Positions 50,683-61,076 of a stretch of 64,000 nt of DNA are shown here, piece after piece. Source of the DNA: Mycolicibacterium setense (GTDB lineage: Bacteria; Actinomycetota; Actinomycetes; Mycobacteriales; Mycobacteriaceae); contig NZ_JTJW01000005.1 of NCBI RefSeq assembly GCF_000805385.1, positions 744,001-808,000 of the forward strand, in the 5' to 3' direction. The translations under genes and the position numbers were made by a program. The notes under the pieces are model-generated. The model saw only the letters and a program-made list of their open reading frames with translations. It searched no databases and was not told the origin of the DNA. The stretch's first letter is position 1. Every line of letters begins with the position of its first letter.

Positions 50683-51621
50683 ATGACCCTTCCCCAGCTA
50701 CCACCGGGGCGCGCCGTGCAGGTGCGCGCTGTCGACGGCGTGCGGTTGCACGCCGAGGTGTTCGGGCCCGCCGACGGCTATCCGATCGTGCTGGCCCACG
50801 GCATCACCTGTGCCATCGGGGTCTGGGCCCATCAGATCGCCGATCTGGCCACCGATTACCGCGTCATCGCCTACGACCACCGCGGGCACGGCCGCAGCGA
50901 GGCTCCACGCGGCCGCGATCGCTACAGCCTCAACCACCTCGCAGCCGACCTCGACGCGGTACTCGACGCCACGCTCAAGCCCGGTGAACGGGCGATTATC
51001 GCCGGGCACTCGATGGGCGGCATCGCGATCACCTCGTGGTCGCAGCGCTACCCGGCCCAGGTGGCCGCCCGCGCCGACGCTGTCGCGCTGATCAACACCA
51101 CCACCGGGGACCTGGTGCGGGACGTGCAACTACTGCGGGTGCCCGCGCCGCTGGCGTCGACGCGCATCCGGGCCGCGGGTACCGCGATCAGGACCTTGGG
51201 CGGAGCGCGGATGCCCCGGATCACCGAGCGTCCCAACAAGCGGTTGGTCGCGCGTCTGGCGGTGGGCTACGAGGCCGAGCCGTGGGTCGCCGAGTTCGTC
51301 TATCGCCTGTTCGCCGAGACGTCGGCGGCCGGACGCGGCGGCTGGGCCAGGGCGCTGGTCAACAGTGTTGGACCGCAACATATCTCACTGAAAAATCTGT
51401 CGGTCCCGACGCTCGTGATCGGTAGTGCCAAGGACCGGTTGCTGCCCATCAACGCCGCCCGCCGCATCGCCGCCGACGCCCCGAACCTGAGCGCGTTCGT
51501 CGAGATGCCCGGCGGGCACTGCGCCATCCTGGAATGCCCGTCACAGGTGAATGCCCAATTGCGCGCGCTGGCCGAATCGGTGGCTTCGACCCGGGCGGTG
51601 GATCAAGCAGTCAGCCGGTGA
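50683..51621 (+). CDS. Alpha/beta hydrolase
   Basis: The 312-residue protein has the fold's oxyanion region [21 protein letters not shown], nucleophile Ser in [10 protein letters not shown], a later Asp (GSAKDRLLP) and a catalytic His in [10 protein letters not shown]. This full triad suggests an active esterase, lipase or epoxide-hydrolase-like enzyme. It ends 11 bp inside the convergent amine oxidase gene. Substrate unknown. Confidence 0.9.
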   Translation: MTLPQLPPGRAVQVRAVDGVRLHAEVFGPADGYPIVLAHGITCAIGVWAHQIADLATDYRVIAYDHRGHGRSEAPRGRDRYSLNHLAADLDAVLDATLKPGERAIIAGHSMGGIAITSWSQRYPAQVAARADAVALINTTTGDLVRDVQLLRVPAPLASTRIRAAGTAIRTLGGARMPRITERPNKRLVARLAVGYEAEPWVAEFVYRLFAETSAAGRGGWARALVNSVGPQHISLKNLSVPTLVIGSAKDRLLPINAARRIAADAPNLSAFVEMPGGHCAILECPSQVNAQLRALAESVASTRAVDQAVSR

Positions 51622-52972
51622 GCCGGCCCGCGACTTCGGCGGCCGCCCGCTTGCCGGACCGGACTGCCCCGTCGAGAAATCCGGTCCACTCATCGGCGGT
51701 CTCGGTGCCCGCCCAGTGGATGCTGTCCACCGGTTCGCGCAGCCACCGGCCGTACTGAGTCCACGAACCCGGTGGCACCGCCGCCGTCGGCCCGCCGGGT
51801 GCGAATTGTTCTGCGCTCCAACACTGGTCGATGTAGTCGATCGGTGTCAGCGCCGCATCGCCGAACAGCGTGGCGAACCCGGACAGTGCCTGCTCGCGCC
51901 GCTGGTCCGGTGGGAGCCGGTCGAATGTGCGGGCATCGGTGAACCCGAGCAGGATTCCGGGCCCGTTGGATGAACCGTCTCCCGGGCTGACGTCGAAGGT
52001 GATGAACACCGGCCCCTCGTCGGACAATGCCTCACCCGAGCAGCCGTTGGCGCGCCAGAACGGTCGTTCGTAGGCGGCGTAGGCCTTGCTGAGATTGCCC
52101 TGCGGCCAGTTCTCGGCCAGCTCGGTGTAGGGCTCGGGCAGTGGCGGGTTGAATTCGATGCCGACCCGGTGTTGGGGCGGGATGGCGACGATCACCGCGC
52201 GTGCGTGTACTGCGCCGGCCGGGGAGCTCACCGCGACAGTGCCGTCGGGGCGGCGCTCGATGGCGCCGACAGGGGCGTTGAGCAGCACCCGATCTCCGAG
52301 CTCGTCGGCCATCTTCACGGCGATCTGCTGGCTCCCGTCGGGAAAACGATCCTGTTGCGCGCCGTCGCGGACGTCGAGCATGCGATCCAGCCCGCCCGCG
52401 GCCTTGACGTAGCGGGCGGCGTGCAGCATCGACACCTCGTCGGGCTCGGCACCCCAGGTGACCCGCGACATGATCGCCATGAGGTTGCGGGTCGACGCGT
52501 TGGCACCGGCCGAGCGCAACCACTGCTCGAGGGTGAGTTCGTCGAGTTTCTCGGCGTTGGGACTTGTCCACGGCTCGGTGATCCGGATCAGCCGGCAGAG
52601 CCGTTCGAAGCGCCACTGGATGCGCGACACGTCGAACAGTTCCATCATCGACAGCCGCGGGATGGTGCTCCGGTAGGAGCGCACCCGCCCGTGCCACCGG
52701 ATCAGGTTCTTGCCGCGGTCGTAGGTGGGCACCGTGCGGCACCCGAGTTCGTCGGCCAGCGCCAGCACCGCATCCTGGGTCGGGCCGACGAACGTGCCCC
52801 CCAGGTCCACCGGCACGTCGGCGATCATGGCGGTCGACGAGCGGCCGCCGACGCGGTCGCGGCCCTCCAGCACCACCACCTGATGTCCGAGCCCGACCAG
52901 CGCGCGGGCGGCGGTCAGGCCGGCGAAACCGGCGCCGACCACGACGACGTCGGTGTTCGTTGGGATGCTCAC
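51611..52972 (-). CDS. Flavin-containing amine oxidase
   Basis: The 453-residue protein starts with the FAD-binding dinucleotide motif [17 protein letters not shown], then [10 protein letters not shown], and has the C-terminal FAD site [20 protein letters not shown]. These are the marks of monoamine/putrescine oxidases, which oxidise amines to aldehydes and release H2O2. There is no signal peptide. It diverges from an LLM-class monooxygenase after 18 bp. Confidence 0.92.
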   Translation of the reverse strand: MSIPTNTDVVVVGAGFAGLTAARALVGLGHQVVVLEGRDRVGGRSSTAMIADVPVDLGGTFVGPTQDAVLALADELGCRTVPTYDRGKNLIRWHGRVRSYRSTIPRLSMMELFDVSRIQWRFERLCRLIRITEPWTSPNAEKLDELTLEQWLRSAGANASTRNLMAIMSRVTWGAEPDEVSMLHAARYVKAAGGLDRMLDVRDGAQQDRFPDGSQQIAVKMADELGDRVLLNAPVGAIERRPDGTVAVSSPAGAVHARAVIVAIPPQHRVGIEFNPPLPEPYTELAENWPQGNLSKAYAAYERPFWRANGCSGEALSDEGPVFITFDVSPGDGSSNGPGILLGFTDARTFDRLPPDQRREQALSGFATLFGDAALTPIDYIDQCWSAEQFAPGGPTAAVPPGSWTQYGRWLREPVDSIHWAGTETADEWTGFLDGAVRSGKRAAAEVAGRLTG

Positions 52973-52990
52973 CTGTCTAGGCTCTCACGC

Positions 52991-53992
52991 GTGAAGGTCA
53001 TGACAGCGTTGTTCGGCCCGCAAGATGCCATCGAGAGGGCCAGGGCCCTGCGTGAGGCGGGTGCCAGTGGGGTGTTCACCTTCGAGGGTCCCCATGATGT
53101 GTTCACCCCGTTGACGCTGGCCGCCACGGTCGGCGGTCTCGACCTGATGACCAATGTGGCAATCGCCTTTCCCCGCAACCCGATTCACCTCGCACACCAG
53201 GCCATCGACCACCAGATCCTGTCCGGTGGGCGCTTCACCCTGGGGCTCGGCACGCAGATCCGTACGCAGATCGAGAAGCGGTTCGGCGCCGAGTTCGACC
53301 GCCCGGTGGAACGGATGTCGGAGTTGCTCGGCGCGTTGCGGGCGATCTTCGCGGCGTGGGATGACCCCAACGGACTGAACTCCTTGAATTTCAGGGGCGA
53401 GTATTACCGGCACACGTTGATGACGCCCACGTTCACGCCGCGGGACAACCCGTACGGTCCACCGCCGATCTATGTGGGCGCGCTGGGGCCGCGGCTCACC
53501 CGGGCCACCGCACAGTTCGCGGACGGCCTGCTGGTCATGCCGTTCGGGTCCAAACGGTTCCTGCAGGAGGCCACGCTGCCCGCGGTGCGCGAGGGGCTGA
53601 CCGCCGCGGGACGCGACGAGGCGGAGTTGGCGATCGTCCCGGAGATCATCGTGTCGGCCGCATCCGAGAAGGACCCGAATCACGACGCGGCGCGACGCCT
53701 GCTCGCCTTCTACGGTTCCACCCCGGCCTACCGGCCGGTGCTGGATGTGCACGGCTGGGGCGATTTGCAGCCCGAGCTCAATGCGCTGTCCAAACAGGGC
53801 CGCTGGCAGGAGATGGGTTCGCTGATCGACGACGATGTGCTGCACACCATCGCGGCCTGCGGCAGCCCCGCCGACATCGCCGCCCACATCCGGGACCGCG
53901 TGGCCGGCGTGTCCGACCGGATCTGCCTGTACCAGCCGGGTCCGATCGAGGTGGATTCGCTTGCCCAGATCGTTGACGCGCTGCGCGACTGA
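52991..53992 (+). CDS. LLM-class F420-dependent oxidoreductase (TIGR03617-like)
   Basis: The 333-residue TIM-barrel protein of the bacterial luciferase superfamily has GRFTLGLGTQIR and IYVGALGPRLTRATAQFADG. It lacks long insertions and fits the actinobacterial F420-dependent TIGR03617 group. The GTG at 52991 (VKVMTALFGP) is chosen because the open frame further upstream is antisense to the amine oxidase. It lies 41 bp before the Baeyer-Villiger-type monooxygenase gene. Confidence 0.88.
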   Translation: MKVMTALFGPQDAIERARALREAGASGVFTFEGPHDVFTPLTLAATVGGLDLMTNVAIAFPRNPIHLAHQAIDHQILSGGRFTLGLGTQIRTQIEKRFGAEFDRPVERMSELLGALRAIFAAWDDPNGLNSLNFRGEYYRHTLMTPTFTPRDNPYGPPPIYVGALGPRLTRATAQFADGLLVMPFGSKRFLQEATLPAVREGLTAAGRDEAELAIVPEIIVSAASEKDPNHDAARRLLAFYGSTPAYRPVLDVHGWGDLQPELNALSKQGRWQEMGSLIDDDVLHTIAACGSPADIAAHIRDRVAGVSDRICLYQPGPIEVDSLAQIVDALRD

Positions 53993-54033
53993 GCACATAG
54001 GGTGGTACTGAGCGGGACCAAAGGAGGTTCGCC

Positions 54034-55527
54034 ATGGACGACGCTCGTCGGGCTGCGGATCCGGACTATTCGGATGTACTGATCATCGGGGCCGGCATCT
54101 CAGGGTTGGGGGCGGCCTACCGCGTACATGAGAAGAGCCCCGGGCTGACCTACACCGTCCTGGAACGCCGGGAGCGGATCGGTGGTACCTGGGACCTGTT
54201 CCGTTATCCCGGGATCCGCTCGGACAGCGACATCTTCACGCTGAGCTTCCCGTACCAACCGTGGACCAGGCCGGAGAACGTGGCTGACGGCGACGACATC
54301 CGCGACTACCTGACCGAGACCGCTCGGGCACACGGCATTGACCGCCACATCCGGTTCAACACCCATGTGCTGTCGGCGGATTGGGATTCGGGCACCGACA
54401 CCTGGACCGTGCAGACCGAACAGGACGGCCGGCCCGGGACCTACCGGTGCCGGTACCTGTTCTGCGGCACGGGGTACTACAACTACGACGAGCCCTACAC
54501 CCCGGAATTCCCCGGTATCGAGAGCTTCGGCGGCGACGTGGTCCACCCGCAGTTCTGGCCCGAGTCGCTGGACTACTCCGGCAAGCGCGTCGTGGTGATC
54601 GGCAGCGGTGCCACGGCGATCAGCCTGGTGCCCGCGTTGGCCGAGCAGGCCTCCCATGTGACGATGCTGCAGCGCTCGCCCACCTACATGATGTCGATGC
54701 CGCGCATCGATCCGATGGTTCAAGCCATCCGGAAGATCCTGCCGCGCAGGGTTTCTCATCAGGTGGTGCGGTTCCGCAATGCGATGATCCACGTGCTGAT
54801 GTACTTCGTGTTCCGGAAGGCGCCCAAGTTCGGGCGGTGGCTGATCCGCAACCGGACGATCGCCGCATTACCCGAGGGCTACCCCGTCGACGTGCACTTC
54901 AAGCCGCGGTACAACCCGTGGGACCAGCGTTTGTGCCTGGTGCTCGACCGAGACCTGTTCCAGCACATCAGCCACGGCCAAGTGGACGTCATCACCGATC
55001 ACATCGACCACGTCGACGCGACCGGCATCGTGCTGAAATCCGGTGCGCGGGTGGATGCCGACGTGATCGTCACCGCGACCGGCTTGCAACTTCAGGCGCT
55101 CGGCGGGATCAGGCTGGCGGTCGACGGTCACGAGGTCAAGCCCACCGAGAGGTTCGTCTACAAGGAATTTCTGCTGGAGGATGTCCCGAACCTGGCCTGG
55201 TGCATCGGTTACACCAACGCATCGTGGACATTGCGGGCGGACATGACCGCGCGGGCATTCGCGAACCTGTTGGCCTACATGGGCGCTCACGGGTACACCC
55301 ATGCCTATCCGCACAAGGGTGCGGCGCCGATGCCGGAGAAGCGGACGTGGGATCTGGAGGCCGGCTACATCCAGCGTTCAGAGCATGCGTTGCCGCGGTC
55401 GGGCACCAAGCGGCCATGGCACGTTCGGCACAATTATGTGCTCGATGCCATCGACCACCGCTTCGACCGCATCGAGGAGTCGATGGTCTTCGGCCGTGCC
55501 CCGGCCGTCGAGAACGTGGCCTCCTGA
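54034..55527 (+). CDS. Baeyer-Villiger-type flavin monooxygenase
   Basis: The 497-residue protein has an N-terminal FAD motif IIGAGISGLGAAY, the BVMO fingerprint F-x-G-x3-H-x3-W (FGGDVVHPQFWPE), a second dinucleotide motif VVIGSGATAISL for NADPH, and GTWDLFRYPGIRSD. Such enzymes insert oxygen next to ketones (EthA/cyclohexanone monooxygenase group). Mycobacterial EthA also activates ethionamide; similarity to EthA is plausible. An AAAGGAGG ribosome-binding site precedes the ATG. Confidence 0.92.
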   Translation: MDDARRAADPDYSDVLIIGAGISGLGAAYRVHEKSPGLTYTVLERRERIGGTWDLFRYPGIRSDSDIFTLSFPYQPWTRPENVADGDDIRDYLTETARAHGIDRHIRFNTHVLSADWDSGTDTWTVQTEQDGRPGTYRCRYLFCGTGYYNYDEPYTPEFPGIESFGGDVVHPQFWPESLDYSGKRVVVIGSGATAISLVPALAEQASHVTMLQRSPTYMMSMPRIDPMVQAIRKILPRRVSHQVVRFRNAMIHVLMYFVFRKAPKFGRWLIRNRTIAALPEGYPVDVHFKPRYNPWDQRLCLVLDRDLFQHISHGQVDVITDHIDHVDATGIVLKSGARVDADVIVTATGLQLQALGGIRLAVDGHEVKPTERFVYKEFLLEDVPNLAWCIGYTNASWTLRADMTARAFANLLAYMGAHGYTHAYPHKGAAPMPEKRTWDLEAGYIQRSEHALPRSGTKRPWHVRHNYVLDAIDHRFDRIEESMVFGRAPAVENVAS

Positions 55528-55555
55528 ACGCCGCGAGTGTGCGGGCCGGTACGCG

Positions 55556-56323
55556 TCACGGCGTGCGGATGCGCAAACCCGTCGAAAGCAGCTGTGTGGC
55601 GGACAATCCGAACGTGGTCTTGAACCGGTCGGCCAGGTGTGACGGGCTGGCGAACCCGGCATCGGCGGCGGCCGTGGTCAGATTCTCACCGGCCGCCACG
55701 GCGGTGCCCGCCGCCACGAGCCTGCTCCACATCCGGTAGCGCCGCAGGCTGGTGCCGGCCTCGCGCCGGAACAGATGAAGGAACCGAGACTCCGACAGGC
55801 CTGCGGCGGCCGCGAGCTCGCGCGCCGACGCCGCTGCCGCCGGGTCTTGGCGAATCTGCTTGGCCACCAGTTCGATCCGTGGATCAATGCGGTGAACCGT
55901 GTCGGGGGCGGCCAGGTCGAGCCAGCGCCGGGCGGCCGCGTCGTCGCGCGGCGTCACCGTCAGTTCGGCTTCGGCGGCGTGGCCGACACCGATGCCGTGC
56001 CGGAATTCGGTGAACTGCTGCCGGCACGATGCGCTTCGTTGCGAGCTGGGATCGAGATAGCACGACACCATCGCGCCCTGCATCGACAGGTGATGGGTGA
56101 GCCGTGGTGGGACCAACACACTGCGTGCGACGACGGTGTGGCCCTCCACAGCCACTGACAACGGCCCGTCGACCCCGACCACTGAGCACCACACCGACCC
56201 GGAGTGCGGTTCGAGACCGAGGCCCGGCCCGGCGTAGAGCGCCTGCCCGGGCCACAACCACACCGTCGGGCAGCAGGTTTGTGGAAGCGGCTCGACGGTG
56301 TCGGGGGCATGCTGTGCGGACAA
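55556..56323 (-). CDS. AraC-family transcriptional regulator
   Basis: The 255-residue protein has a cupin-like N-terminal half (LEPHSGSVWCSVVGVDGPLS) and a C-terminal AraC HTH pair at about 155-250 (ARELAAAAGLSESRFLHLFR, REAGTSLRRYRMW, AAADAGFASPSHLADRFKTT). It diverges from a small DUF4345-like membrane protein and converges on the BVMO gene. It probably regulates the divergent gene. Confidence 0.92.
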   Translation of the reverse strand: MSAQHAPDTVEPLPQTCCPTVWLWPGQALYAGPGLGLEPHSGSVWCSVVGVDGPLSVAVEGHTVVARSVLVPPRLTHHLSMQGAMVSCYLDPSSQRSASCRQQFTEFRHGIGVGHAAEAELTVTPRDDAAARRWLDLAAPDTVHRIDPRIELVAKQIRQDPAAAASARELAAAAGLSESRFLHLFRREAGTSLRRYRMWSRLVAAGTAVAAGENLTTAAADAGFASPSHLADRFKTTFGLSATQLLSTGLRIRTP

Positions 56324-56341
56324 CGTGAACAGGAGGATACC

Positions 56342-56707
56342 GTGGCTGTTGCTGTGATCGCCGTCGTCGGCGTGTTCTTCGCCGGCATGGGTTTGTACGC
56401 CCTGGCGGCTCCCGCCGCGATTCTGCGGCCGTTCGACTATGACCTCAGAACGGCTGCGGCCCGCGCGGAAGTCCGTGGTGTGTATGGCGGTTTCGGTCTG
56501 GCCATGGCGGCGGTGCTGGCCTATGCGGCCATGGCCCCGGCCGAGGTGCGCACCGGGATATTGATCACGGTCGGCGCGGCACTGGCCGGAATGGCCGTCG
56601 GTCGCGCCGTCTCGGCGGTGTTCGACGAAAGGACGTCGTTCTACCCCAACTGGTTCTACTCCTTGGTCGAAGCGATCGGCGCGGCAGCGCTGCTCTTGGC
56701 CGCCTGA
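56342..56707 (+). CDS. DUF4345-type small membrane protein
   Basis: The 121-residue protein has four hydrophobic segments, with the conserved RAEVRGVYGGFGLAMA in the second and AVGRAVSAVFDERTSFY in the third-fourth loop, as in DUF4345 proteins. Function unknown. An AGGAGG ribosome-binding site lies before the GTG at 56342, which opens directly into the first helix. Divergent from AraC by 18 bp. Confidence 0.82.
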   Translation: MAVAVIAVVGVFFAGMGLYALAAPAAILRPFDYDLRTAAARAEVRGVYGGFGLAMAAVLAYAAMAPAEVRTGILITVGAALAGMAVGRAVSAVFDERTSFYPNWFYSLVEAIGAAALLLAA

Positions 56708-56732
56708 TTTCCCGGCTCGCGCAGGGGAGTGC

Positions 56733-57848
56733 CTAGGGGGCGACCGTGAGCCAGTCGGCGAAGCCCGAGGGATCGTGACGCCCTAGCGCACCGTGCTCGA
56801 ACAGGCCCCAGCCTTCCACCGGCGCACCATCGCCCTCGGTGCACACCGCCCGCCCGACGTGGTCGATCACGCCGAATGCGGTCCGGCCGACGACGGCCGG
56901 GTCGGTCATGTCGTAGGTCCGCCGTTCGGTGAACTTCTCGCCCTTCCACACGCCGTGGATCCAGTCGACGTCGCCGCCGTAGCCGCCGCCGACGTGAATC
57001 GGCACGGGCAGTTTGGATTCCACGTCGAACCGGACCGGGGTGCCGTCGAGCGCGGTGGCCTCGATGGTGGCGCCCGTCGGGATGCGGGTGCCCGAGCGGT
57101 AGTGGATCTTGATCCGCGGCCAGCCGAGCTGCTCGACGCGGCCGTCTTTCCAGACCCGCGTGCAGTCGTTCAGCGAGCGGAACCCGTTGGGCTCCTCCTG
57201 GATGATGAGGACCAGCGCGAAGTCGTCGAAGGCCATCGGTACGTACAGCCACCACATGCCTTCGAACGGCGGGTCGGCGGGACGCCCGGCGGGTTCGGCC
57301 TCGCCGATCGGCCGGATACCCCAGGACCGGTCGCGCGAGCCGATCCAGGTCTCTGGGTCGACGTCGATACGCTGGCCGTCGATCTCCAGATGGCCGCTCC
57401 AGGAACCCAATTGGGCGAAGCGCTGGGCGTCGAGGGTGACCCGATTGCCCTGACGCATCAGGTGCGGCTGTTCCTGGACGACATCGAACAGGCCGTTCCA
57501 GGTGAGATCCGCGGCGATGCCCTCGGTTTCCTCCAGCACGATGCGCACCTTGTGCAGTGGCTCGGGCACTTCGACGCGGTAGCCGCCGACGTGCTGGTTG
57601 AGCCGGTCCTGATCGATCGCGTCGGACAGGTGCACGGCCGTCTGTTCATTTCCACGTCGCACCAGGAAGTAGGCGTCCTTCACCCCGAGATTGGGGTAGT
57701 AGCCGAGACCGGTGATGACGAAGACGTCGCCGGTGCGGTCGTGGGCGTTGAAATACGAACGGTCGTAGAAGTTCCGGTCCGACGATCCGGGCCAGGCGAT
57801 CGGTTGTGGGGTTTGATGTACCGGGAATTCGTCCATCGGGCCGAGCAT
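56733..57848 (-). CDS. AttH/lipocalin-like conserved protein paired with a phosphotransferase
   Basis: The 371-residue protein is rich in beta-structure motifs (WIGSRDRSWGIRP, MWWLYVPMAFDDFALVLIIQ) that recall AttH-like proteins with two lipocalin-type halves. I do not know its reaction. It begins exactly where the upstream phosphotransferase gene ends, without gap, so the two are translationally coupled. In mycobacteria such proteins often neighbour phosphotransferases and short-chain enzymes for steroid or terpenoid use. No signal peptide. Confidence 0.8.
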   Translation of the reverse strand: MLGPMDEFPVHQTPQPIAWPGSSDRNFYDRSYFNAHDRTGDVFVITGLGYYPNLGVKDAYFLVRRGNEQTAVHLSDAIDQDRLNQHVGGYRVEVPEPLHKVRIVLEETEGIAADLTWNGLFDVVQEQPHLMRQGNRVTLDAQRFAQLGSWSGHLEIDGQRIDVDPETWIGSRDRSWGIRPIGEAEPAGRPADPPFEGMWWLYVPMAFDDFALVLIIQEEPNGFRSLNDCTRVWKDGRVEQLGWPRIKIHYRSGTRIPTGATIEATALDGTPVRFDVESKLPVPIHVGGGYGGDVDWIHGVWKGEKFTERRTYDMTDPAVVGRTAFGVIDHVGRAVCTEGDGAPVEGWGLFEHGALGRHDPSGFADWLTVAP

Positions 57849-59033
<1,185 letters not shown>

Positions 59034-59058
59034 TCAACTGTTCCTTACGGCCACAATT

Positions 59059-59077
59059 ACGATACTGTTAGTAGCGT
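59059..59077. promoter_or_regulatory. Probable TetR operator
   Basis: ACGATACT (59059-59066) and AGTAGCGT (59070-59077) form an inverted repeat matching at 7 of 8 positions around GTT. It sits in the 45-bp gap between the divergent phosphotransferase and TetR starts. Position and symmetry fit autoregulation and repression of the divergent operon. Confidence 0.65.
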
Positions 59078-59078
59078 T

Positions 59079-59687
59079 ATGAAAGCAGAGCCATCACCAC
59101 TTGGCAAGACCGCCGGAGCAGGACGTCCCCGCGACCCGCGCATCGACGCTGCCATATTGCAGGCGACCACGGACCTGCTTGTCGAAATCGGCTATGCGAA
59201 CCTGACCATGGCGGCGGTCGCAGAGCGGGCACAGACCACGAAAACCGCGCTGTACCGGCGGTGGTCGAGCAAAGCGGAGCTGGTGCACGAGGCGGTGTTC
59301 CCCGCCGCCGCGACCGCACTGACGGCGCCGGCCGGTGACATCGCCGCAGATATCCGGGCGATGATCGGTGCCGCCCGCGACGTGTTCACCAGTCCGGTGA
59401 TGCGCGCGGCGCTTCCCGGACTGGTCGCCGACGTCGTCGCCGACACCGACTTGAACGCGCGGGTGATGCAGCGGTTCGCCGGGACCTTCGTCACGGTGCG
59501 CGCCCGGATCGTCGACGGCATCGTCCGCGGTGAGGTCCAACCGGATGTCGACCCCGACCGCCTGGTGGAGCTCATCGGCGGCTCGACCATGCTGCGCATG
59601 CTGCTGTGGCCCGAACGTGAACTCGACGACGAGTGGGTCGCACAGACGGCGGCGATCCTGGTGCACGGAGCCACCGTCGCCAAGTGA
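59079..59687 (+). CDS. TetR-family transcriptional regulator
   Basis: The 202-residue protein has the TetR DNA-binding domain at about 17-70 (AAILQATTDLLVEIGYANLT, VAERAQTTKTALYRRW) and a TetR_C-type ligand domain (LWPERELDDEWV near the end). The ATG at 59079 is two bases past the inverted-repeat operator, so bound repressor would also block its own leader. Likely target: the divergent phosphotransferase/AttH-like operon. Confidence 0.93.
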   Translation: MKAEPSPLGKTAGAGRPRDPRIDAAILQATTDLLVEIGYANLTMAAVAERAQTTKTALYRRWSSKAELVHEAVFPAAATALTAPAGDIAADIRAMIGAARDVFTSPVMRAALPGLVADVVADTDLNARVMQRFAGTFVTVRARIVDGIVRGEVQPDVDPDRLVELIGGSTMLRMLLWPERELDDEWVAQTAAILVHGATVAK

Positions 59688-59759
59688 GGGCGGGCGTCTT
59701 TGCGTCAGGCTGAGGACAAATCTTCCGGGTGATTCCGACCCCGCATAACCTGCGGCCAC

Positions 59760-61076
59760 GTGACTGTTACCGATCCACGTTCAGTGGTCACCGCCAAGCC
59801 GAGCGCGCGCACCGTCGCGTTGGGCAGCGCGGTCGGCACCACGATCGAGTGGTACGACTTCTACCTGTATGCCACGGCCGCGGCCCTGGTCTTCAAACCC
59901 CTGTTCTTCCCCAACATCTCGTCGACGGCGGGCACGCTGGCCTCGTTCGCGACCTATGCCGCGGGGTTCGGGGCCCGGCCGTTGGGTGCCCTGATATCGG
60001 GTCACTACGGAGATCGGCTGGGCCGCAAGACCGTTCTGGTGGCCGCGCTGGTGGGTATGGGTCTGAGCACGTTCGCGATCGGACTCCTGCCGACGTACGC
60101 CCACGTCGGGCTGATCGCACCCGCGTTGCTGGTGACCCTGAGGTTGCTGCAAGGCCTGGCGGTGGGTGCCGAATGGGGCGGTGCGGCTTTACTTTCGGTG
60201 GAGCACGCGCCACCAGGGCGTCGAGGTTTGTTCGGCAGCTTCACCCAACTGGGTTCACCGGCCGGCATGTTGCTGTCGACGGCGATCTTCTACGTGACCA
60301 GAACAGTCACCGGCCCCGATGCGTTCCTCGCCTACGGCTGGCGAATCCCATTCCTGCTCAGTGCTGTTCTGGTCGTCGTCGGCCTGGTGATCCGGCTGAG
60401 GCTCACCGATGCGGAGGTGTTCACCGAGATCAGAGACCGCGGCGAGGTGGCGCGGTTGCCGGTGCTGGAGGTGCTGCGTACCCAGCCGCGCAATGTGTTG
60501 ATCACCACCGGATTGCGGTTCTCGCAGATCGCCCTGTTCGTCCTGCTGACCACGTATTCACTGACATATCTTCAGGATTCGACGAATGCGGGCAGCCAGG
60601 TCGGCCTGACGGCGGTTCTCATCGCGTCGGCCATCGGCCTGGTCAGTACGCCGGTGTGGGCAATGGTGTCAGACCGCTACGGCAGGCGGCCTCCGTACCT
60701 GTTCGGCGCGGTGGCCGGCGTGCTGGCGCTGATCCTGTTCTTCGTCGCGGCGGGCACCGGATCGCACGTCGCCATCGTGTTGTCGATTGTGTTCGGCGTC
60801 AACATCGCTCACGACGCCATGTACGGACCACAGGCCGCGTGGTTCGGGGAGCTGTTCGACACCCGGGTGCGCTACAGCGGGGCGTCGTTGGGCTACCAGA
60901 TCGGTGCGGTGCTCTCGGGAGGTTTCGCTCCGTTGATCGCCGCGGCACTGCTGGTCGCCGGTGGTGGTAGCCCCTGGCTGATCGTCGGATACTTCGCGGT
61001 GCTGACGGCCATCACCTTCACCGCGGCGTACTTCGCGCGGGAAACCCATCGCGACGAGATGGGGGATGAGCGATGA
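59760..61076 (+). CDS. MHS-family MFS transporter (metabolite:H+ symporter)
   Basis: The 438-residue protein has twelve hydrophobic segments and the MHS signature in TM1 (TIEWYDFYLYATAAALVF), GHYGDRLGRKTVLV in the 2-3 loop and GLAVGAEWGGAAL in TM4. Relatives import organic acids, shikimate or betaines with protons. Its stop overlaps the start of a DszA/NtaA-type monooxygenase (ATGA), which suggests import and oxidation of one substrate. The GTG at 59760 is the likely start. Confidence 0.92.
   Translation: MTVTDPRSVVTAKPSARTVALGSAVGTTIEWYDFYLYATAAALVFKPLFFPNISSTAGTLASFATYAAGFGARPLGALISGHYGDRLGRKTVLVAALVGMGLSTFAIGLLPTYAHVGLIAPALLVTLRLLQGLAVGAEWGGAALLSVEHAPPGRRGLFGSFTQLGSPAGMLLSTAIFYVTRTVTGPDAFLAYGWRIPFLLSAVLVVVGLVIRLRLTDAEVFTEIRDRGEVARLPVLEVLRTQPRNVLITTGLRFSQIALFVLLTTYSLTYLQDSTNAGSQVGLTAVLIASAIGLVSTPVWAMVSDRYGRRPPYLFGAVAGVLALILFFVAAGTGSHVAIVLSIVFGVNIAHDAMYGPQAAWFGELFDTRVRYSGASLGYQIGAVLSGGFAPLIAAALLVAGGGSPWLIVGYFAVLTAITFTAAYFARETHRDEMGDER

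Noticed and set aside
52169..52990. N-terminal extension of the LLM monooxygenase frame
   Set aside because: It is antisense to the amine oxidase; the real protein begins at 52991.
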